Shown here in pieces: positions 46,601 to 55,600 of a DNA stretch of 64,000 bases. Source of the stretch: Luscinia megarhynchos (Eukaryota > Chordata > Aves > Passeriformes > Turdidae); assembly GCA_034336665.1 (NCBI GenBank), contig CM067591.1:3119884-3183883 (forward strand), read 5' to 3'. A program made the translations under genes and the position numbers. How positions within the stretch are numbered: the stretch's first letter is position 1; each line of letters starts with the position of its first letter. The notes under the pieces were generated by a model. The model did not search any database, was not told the origin of the DNA, and saw only the letters and a list, made by a program, of their open reading frames with translations.

Positions 46601-49600
46601 CCTGATCGTGCCCCTCGGCACGAGAGTCCCCCTCGTGTCCCTCCCGGTGTCCCCGGTGTCCCCGGTGTCCCCCGGTGTCGCCAGCTCACCCCTTGAGGCC
46701 GCCCAGCAGCTCCCTCGCTCGCCCGGTGCACCGCCAGAATCCCCCTCATCAGCCCCCCGGTGTCCCCGGGTGTCTCCCCAGCATTGTCCCCCCGTGTCCC
46801 CGTGTCCCCCGATGTCCCTGTGTCCCCCCAGTGTCCCCGGTGTCCCCGGGTGTCCCTCAGCTCACCCCCTTTGTGCCCGCCCAGCAGCTCCTCGCTCGCC
46901 CGGTGCACCGCCAGAATCCCCTCATCAGCCCCCCGGTGTCCCCCCCAGCATTGTCCCACCAGTGTCCCGTGTCCCTCCTTGGTGTCCCCCCAGTGTCCCG
47001 GGTGTCCGGTGTCCCCCGGTGTCCCCGGCTCACCCCTTGAGGCCGCCCAGCAGCTCCTCGCTCGCCCGGTGCACCGCCAGAATCCCCCGATCAGCCCCCG
47101 TGACACCCCCCAGAGCCCCCCGGTGTCCCCCAGCATTGTGCGTCCCTGGTGTCCCCGTGTCCCCCGATGTCCCCGTGTCCCCGGTGTCCCCTGGCTCACT
47201 CCCCTTGAGGCCGCCCAGCAGCTCCTCGCTCGCCCGGTGCACCGCCAGCGCCTCGTCGCGCACCAGCGGCACGAACAGCGAGCCCCGCAGCGCGCGGCGC
47301 CACAGCTGCAGGCACGGGGCGGCGGCCAGCGCGGCGGGGCACGCCAGGAATCCACTGCGACCCTGAAAACGCCAGGGACTCCCGAGCGGGCACCCAAAAG
47401 CGCCAGGAACCCCTAAAAACGCCAGGAACCCCACTGCGGGACCCTAAAATGTCAGGGACCCCGAGCGGCACCCCAAAACCGCCAGGAACCCCCAAAAACA
47501 CCAGGAACCCCACTGCGGACCCCAAAACGCCAGGGACCCCGAAGCACTAGCTGGGACCCCTAAACGCCAGGACCCCCAAACGGCACCCAGAAACCGCCAG
47601 TGACTACACCCTGGTGAACGCTGACGGACCCCCAGAGCGCCAGGGACACCCCAGATCACTGCGACCCAAAACGTCAGGGACAAAACCCCACTGCTGACCC
47701 CCGAAATGAGCACCCCAAAAACACCAGGAACCCCACTGGCGGGACCCCCTAAAACGCCAGGGACCCCAAAACGGGCACCCCAAAAACGCCAGGAACCCCA
47801 AAAACACCAGGAACCCCACCAGCGGACCCTAAAAACGTCAGGGACCCCAAACGGGCACCCCAAAACGCTAGGAACCCCAAAACACCAGGAACCCTACTCG
47901 CGGACCCCCGAAACGTCAGGGACCCCGGAAACGGGCACCCCAAAAACGCCAGGAACCCCAAAAACACCAGGGAGCCCCACTGCGGGACCCCAAAACGTCA
48001 GGGACCCCCGAAACGGGCACCCCAAAAACGCCAGGAACCCCAAAAACACCAGGAACCCCACTCGCGGACCCCAAAAACGCCAGGAACCCCCACTCGCGGG
48101 ACCCCCAAAATGAGCACCCCAAAACCCCCACTGCGGGACCCCCGAAACGTCAGGGACCCCCAAAACCCCACTCGCGGGACCCCCAAAACACCAGGAACCC
48201 CACTCGCGGGACCCCCAAAAATGTCAGGGACCCCGAAATGGGCACCCCAAAAACGTCAGGAACCTCACTGCGGACCCCGAAAATGAGCACCCCAAAACAG
48301 GAACCCCACTGCGGGACCCCCGGAAATGTCAGGGACCCCCAAAACCCCACTCTGCGGGACCCAAAGTGTCAGGGACACCCCAAAACCCCACTCGCGGGAC
48401 CCCAAAAATGTCAGGGACACCCCAAAACCCCACTGCGGACCCCCGAAAGTGAGCACCCCAAAACAGGGAACCCCACTGCAGGACCCCGAAATGTCAGGGA
48501 CACCCAAAACCCCACCGCGGACCCGAAATGAGCACCCCAAAACAGGAACCCCACCGCGGACCCCCCGAAATGTCAGGGACACCCCAAAACCCCACCGCGG
48601 GACCCCAAAATGAGCACCCCAAAACAGGAACCCCACTGCGGGACCCCAAAATGTCAGGGACACCCCAAAACCCCACTCGCGGGACCCCGAAAATGTCAGG
48701 GACACCCCAAACCCCACTGCGGGCCCCGAAATGTCAGGGACCCCAAAATGGGCACCCCAAAAATGAGCACCCCAAAACAGGAACCCCACTGCGGGACCCC
48801 CGAATGTCAGGGACCCCGAAATGGGCACCCCAAAACCCCACTGCGGGCACCCCGAAAACGTCAGGGGCACCCCAAAACAGGCGCGCCCGAGAAATGTCAG
48901 GGACCCCAAAACGTCAGGGACCCCAAACCCCACTGCAGAACCCCAAAATGTCAGGGACCCCGAAATGGGCACCCCAAAACAGAAACCCCGAAATAAAAAC
49001 CCTAAAATGGGGACACTGCCCAGGAATCCCGCTGGGGGAACACCCTCACGTCAGGGACCCCAAAACGGGGACCCCAAAATGGGGTCCGGGGCTGGGGACA
49101 CTGTCAGGGGTTGGGGACATTGTCAGAGGGGCTGGGGGACACTGTCAGGGGTTGGGGGACTGTCAGGGACACGTCAGGGGGTTGGGGACACTGTCAGAGG
49201 GTTTGGGGACATGTCAGGGGTTGGGGACACTGTCAGGGGGTTGGGGACATTGTCAGAGAGTTGGGGACACTGTCAGGGGTTTGGGGACACTGTCAGGGGA
49301 CTGGGGACACTGTCAGGGGGTTTGGGGACATTGTCAGGGGTTTGGGGACATTTTTCAGCAGGTTTGGGGACACTGTCAGGGGTTGGGGGACACTGTCAGG
49401 GGGTTTGGGGACACTGTCAGGGGTTTGGGGACATTTTCAGCAGGGTTTGGGGACACTGTCAGGGGTTGGGGACACTGTCAGGGGGTTGGGGACATTTTCA
49501 GCAGGGTTGGGGACACTGTCGTCAGGGGTTGGGGACACTGTCAGGGGGTTGGGGACATTTTCAGCAGGGTTGGGGGACACTGTCAGTGGGTTGGGGACAC

Positions 49601-52600
49601 TGTCAGGGGTTGGGGACATTTTCAGCAGGGTTGGGGACACTGTCAGGGGTTGGGGACACTCACGGATGATCCAGCGCTCCATCACCTCCAGGGACAGGTA
49701 CTCACAGGCCATCTGGGGACACCAGTGTCACCCTGTCACTGTCCCCCGACCCCCAGTGTGCCAGTGGCTGCCTGTCCCCTGTCCCCGTGTCCCCCTGTCC
49801 CCATGTCCCCATTGTCCCCATTGTCCTCCTGTCTCCGTGTCCCCATGTCCCCACATGTCCCCCATTGTCCCCATGCCCCTGTCCCCCTGTCCCCATGTCC
49901 CCTGTCCTCGTGTCACTCACACTGTCGCTCGTGGCTGGGCTCAGCAGGTCCCCTGTCCCCATGTCCCCCTGTCCCCATGTCCCTGTCCCTGTCCCCTGTC
50001 CCCGTCCCTGCCCTGTCCCTGCCCCCCATGTCCCCTGTCCCTGTCCCTGTCACTCACGCTGTCGCTCGTGGCCGGGCTCAGCAGGTCCCTGTGTCCCCAT
50101 GTCCCCTGCCCCCGTCCCTGTCCCCATGTCCCCTGCCCCTGTCCCTGCCCCCATGTCCCCTGTCCCCATGCCCCTGTCCCTGTCCCTGTCACTCACGCTG
50201 TCGCTCGTGGCCGGGCTCAGCAGGTCCCCATGTCCCCCATGCCCCCATGTCCCCATGTCCCCCTGTCCCTGTCCCTGTCACTCACGCTGTCGCTCGTGGC
50301 CGGGCTCAGCAGGTCCCCGTGTCCCCATGTCCCCTGTCCCCATGTCCCCTGTCCCTGTCCCTGTCCCTGTCACTCACGCTGTCGCTGCGTGGCCGGGCTC
50401 AGCAGGTCCCCATGTCCCCATGTCCCCCTGTCCCCATGTCCCCTGTCCCCTGCCCTGTCCCTGTCACTCACGCTGTGGCTCGTGGCCGGGCTCAGCAGGT
50501 CCCCATGTCCCATGTCCCCTGTCCCCCATGTCCCCCTGTCCCCTGTCCCTGTCCCTGTCACTCCACGCTGTCGCTCGTGGCCGGGCTCAGCAGGTCCCCG
50601 TGTCCCCATGTCCCCTGTCCCCATGTCCCCTGCCCCTGTCCCTGTCCCTGTCACTCACGCTGTCGCTCGTGGCCGGGCTCAGCAGGTCCCCATGTCCCCC
50701 TGTCCCCTGTCCCCATGTCCCCATGCCCCTGTCCCTGCCCCTGTCCCTGTCCCTGTCACTCACGCTGTCGCTCGTGGCCGGGCTCAGCAGGTCCCCGTGT
50801 CCCCATGTCCCCATGTCCCCTGTCCCCTGTCACTCCAGCTGTCGCTCGTGGCGGGCTCAGCAGGTCCCCATGTCCCCATGTCCCCATGTCCCCTGTCCCC
50901 TGTCACTCACGCTGTCGCTCGTGGCCGGGCTCAGCAGGTCCCCATGTCCCATGTCCCCTGTCCCCCATGTCCCCATGCCCCCTGTCCCTGTCCCTGTCAC
51001 TCACGCTGTCGCTCGTGGCCGGGCTCAGCAGGTCCCCCCCGGCCCCCAGCAGGCTCAGCAGCTGCTCCCGCCGCCACTGCTCGGCGTCCTGGCAGCGCCG
51101 CGAGAACGGCGCCCGCAGGGACAGCAGGGCGCTGCTGACGGCCTGCGGGGACAGAGCGCCCTGGGGACAGTGCCTTGGGGACAGTGCCATGGGGACACCG
51201 CCCTGGGGACAGTGCCTGGGGACAGTGCCATGGGGACAGTGCCCTGGGGACAGTGCCATGGGGACACTGCCCTGGGGACACTGCCGTGGGGACACTGCCA
51301 TGGGGACACCGCCCTGGGGACACTGCCCTGGGGACAGTGCCATGGGGACAGTGCTGTGGGGACACTGCCCTGGGGACAGAACCGCCCGTGGGGACAGAAC
51401 CACCCTGGGGACATTGCCACAGGGACAGAACTGCTGTGGGGACACCGCCCTGGGGACACTGCGTGGGGACAGAACCACTCTGGGGACACTGCCATGGGGA
51501 CACTGCCATGGGGACACTGCCATGGGGACAGAACCACCCTGGGGACACTGCCATGGGGACACTGCCATGGGGACAGAACCACCCTGGGGACAGAACCACC
51601 CTGGGAACACCGCCATGGGGACAGAACCGCCCTGGGGACATTGCCCTGGGGACAGAATGGCCGTGGGGACACTGCCGTGGGGACATTGCCGTGGGGACAG
51701 AACCACTCTGGGGACACTGCGTGGGGACATTGCCGTGGGGACAGTGCCATGGGGACAGAACTGCCCTGGGGACATTGCCCTGGGGACACTGCCATGGGGA
51801 CACTGCCATGGGGACACTGCCCTGGGGACACTGCCATGGGGACAGAACTGCCCTGGGGACACTGCTGTGGGGACACTGCTGTGGGGACACTGCCGTGGGG
51901 ACACTGCCCTGGGGACACCGCCATGGGGACACTGCCATGGGGACACTGCCGTGGGGACACTGCCGTGGGGACATCACCACAGGGACAGAATGGCTGTGCG
52001 GACATCGTGCCACCCCGGGACACGGGGACATCACCATGGGGACACTGTGCCACCCTGGGACACGGGGACAGCACCATGGGGACATCCCCGCCGTGGGGAC
52101 ACCCGTGCCAGCCCGGGTGGCCCCCGGTGGCCCCGCCCCCGGCCCACCTTGGTGTGGGGCCCGAACTCCTCGGGCAGTTTCTTGAGCGGCTGCTCGTACT
52201 CCAGCACCATCTGCGCCAGGCGGGCGAAGCCGGGCTCGCTGCGGGGACACGGCGCTGGGGACACGCTGGGGACAGCCCCGGGGCCGCCCCCAGCGAAGGG
52301 GACACGTCGGGGACACGTTTGGGACAGCCCCAGGGTCAGCCCGGGTGTTGGGGACACGTTTGGGACACGCTGGGGACAACCCTGGGGCTGGCTCTGGCAG
52401 GGGGGCAGCGTTGGGGACATGTTGGGGACAGCCCTGGGGCTGGCTCTGGCAGGGGAGCAGCGTTGGGGACATGTTGGGGACAACCCTGGGGCTGGCTCTG
52501 GCAGGGGGGCAGCGTTGGGGACATGTTGGGGACAACCCTGGGGCTGGCTCTGGCAGGGGGGCAGCGTTGGGGACATGTTGGGGACAACCCTGGGGCTGGC

Positions 52601-55600
52601 TCTGGCAGCGGGGGCAGCGTTGGGGACATGTTGGGGGACAACCCTGGGGCTGGCTCGGGCAGGGGGGCAGCGTTAGGGGACATGTTGGGGACAGCCCTGG
52701 GGCTGGCTCTGGCAGGGGGCAGCGTTGGGGACACGCTGGGGACAACCCTGGGGGCTGGCTCTGCAGCGGGGCAGCGTTGGGGACACGCTGGGGACAACCC
52801 TGGGGCTGGCTCTGGCAGCGGGGCAGCGTTGGGGACACGCTGGGGACAACCCTGGGGCTGGCTCTGGCAGCGGGGGCAGCGTTGGGGACACGCTGGGGAC
52901 AACCCTGGGGCTGGCTCTGGCAGCGGGGCAGCGTTGGGGACACGCTGGGGACAACCCTGGGGCTGGCTCTGGCAGCGGGGCAGCGTTGGGGACACGCTGG
53001 GGACAACCCTGGGGCTGGCTCTGGCAGCGGGGCAGCGTTGGGGACATGTTGGGGACAGCCCTGGGGCTGGCTCTGGCAGGGGGGCAGCGTTGGGGACACG
53101 CTGGGGACAATCTCGGGGCCAGTTCCAGCAAGGGCGAGGCACTGGGGACACGCTGGGGACAACCCCAGGGCCAGTCCCGGTGCTGGGGACACACTGGGGA
53201 CATATTGGGGACAACTCCGGTGCCAGTTCCAGCAGGGGGGCGGCGTTGGGGGACACGTTGGGGACAGTCTCGGGGCCGGGCCGGGCATTTGGGACACATT
53301 GGGGACAATCCCGGTGCCAGTTCCAGCAGGGGCACGGCACTGGGGACACGCTGGGGACAATCCCGGGACCACCTCCAGGGAGGGGACAGAGCAGGGACAG
53401 CCCCACGGACACAGCCGCGGGGACACGCCCGGTGGTGGCACAGCCCCGGGGACACGCCCGGTGGTGACAGCCCCGGGACACGGCCGGTGGTGGCACGGCC
53501 CCGGGGACACGCCCGGTGGTGGCAGCCCCGGGACACGCCCGGTGGTGGCACAGCCCCGGGGACACGCCCGGTGGTGGCAGCCCCGGGGACACGCGGGGAC
53601 AGGCGCGGGTGGCACCTGGCGCCGTGGCTCATCTCGTGCGCGCACTGGTAGAGCCCCAGCAGCAGCCGCCGCTCCTCGGTGCGCGCCAGCAGCAGCACCA
53701 GCGACACGTAGGTGACAACCAGGTCCAGGTAGCCCTTGGTGAGGTCGTAGTTGATGTGCTGGGGGGGAGGGGACAGCGCTGAGACCGCGGGGACAGCGCA
53801 GGGACAGCGCGGGGACAGAGCGGGGACAGCACGGGGAAAGCGCGGGGACAGCGCGGGGACAGAGCGGGGACAGCGGGGACCGCGGGGACACCGCGGGGCC
53901 CCCCGGGGGTGGCACTCACGATGTCGAAGTAGCACTGGCTGGCGTCGATGGTGTTGAGCAGCTCGTACACGTGGTCCTGGTGACAAGGGGACACGGCCGA
54001 GCGTCACCGCGGTGCCCAGCGGCGCTGAGGGACAGCGCTGACCCTTGTCCCCCTGTCCCCTGTCCCCCCTGTCCCAGCTGTTCCCATGTCCCTGCTGTCC
54101 CGCTGTCCCCCCTGTCCCCTTGTCCCTGCTGTCCCCCTGTCCCCGCTGCCCGCTGTCCCCTTGTCCCCGCTGTCCCCCCTGTCCCCGCTGTCCCCGCTGT
54201 CCCGCTGTCCCCCTGTCCCCCCTGTCCCCGCTGTCCCCACTGTCCCCACTGCCCCTGTCCCCACTGTCCCCCTGTCCCCGCTGTCCCCGCTGTCCCCTGT
54301 CCCCTCTGTCCCCCTGTCCCCGCTGTCCCCAGCCCGCTCACCCGGAACTCCAGCAGGTCCAGGAAGGTGTGGTAGAACGGTGCCAGCACCCGCACGATGT
54401 CACCTTTGTCCCTGTGCACCGGGCCCAGGTGCTGCTGCAGGGGCACAGGCGACAGGGGGACAGCGGCGTGAGTGGCACGGCAGGGACACCGGGGAGGGGG
54501 GAGGAGAGGGAGCACACAGGGTGAGGTGACAGAGGGGACACGCAGGGTGGGGTGACAGAGGGGACACGCAGGGTGAGGTGACAGAGGGGACACGCAGGGT
54601 GGGGTGACAGAGGGACACGCAGGGTGGGGTGGCACATCCCACAGAGGTTGGGGACAGTGGGGACACGGTGAGGACACAGGGGCAGTGGGGACACGGGGAT
54701 AGGGACAAAGGGGTGGGGACACTGTGGGGACACAGGGGAGGGACACGGGGGTGGGGACACGGGGGCAGTGGGGACAGGGGACACTGGAGACATGAGGACA
54801 GTGGGGACATGGGGACAATGGGGAAACGGGGACATGAGGGCATGGGGACATGGGGGACATGGGGACAGAGGGACAGTGAGGGTGGGGACACGGGGGACAG
54901 GGAGACAGGGGGACACGGGGACACGGGGACAGGAGGACACAGGGACACGGGGACACGGGGACAGTGGGGACATGGGGGCAGTGGGACACGGGGACACGGG
55001 GACACAGGGACAGGGGGACACAGGGACACGGGGACAATGGGGACACGGGGACACGGGGACAGGGGCTCACGGTGCTGCTCCGCACGTCCAGGTGCGGGAA
55101 TTTCTTCTGGATGAATTTGACCGAGGCCTCCATGGCCTTGTCCCCCAGGAAGGACGGCCGCGTGCGGGGGTCCGAGCAGGTCTGGGGGGCTCCGGGTCAG
55201 AACCCCCCGAACCGGCCCCAAAAACCCCAGAACGGACCCCAAAAACTCCCCGAACCGACCCCAAAAAACCCCCGAACGGACCCCCAAAAAATCCCCCAGA
55301 ACTGACCCCCAAAACCCCCCAGAACTGACCCCCAAAACCCCCAGAACTGACCCCCAAAACCCCCCAGAACTGACCCCAAAACCCCCCAGAACTGACCCCA
55401 AAAACCGCCAAAACTGACCCCAAAAACCCCCCAGAACTGACCCCCAAAACCCCCAGAACTGACCCCCAAAACCCCCCAGAACTGACCCCAAAAACCCCCC
55501 AGACTGACCCCTAAAACCCCCCAGAACTGACCCTCCCAAAAGCCCCCTAAACCGGCTCTAAAAACCCCCCAGAACTGACCCCCAAAACCCCTAGAACTGA

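Noticed and set aside
48528..53467. Open frames of 970-1380 codons across the NCKAP1L introns
   Set aside because: They cross known minus-strand exons and several unrelated repeat families; they are stop-poor minisatellites rather than proteins.
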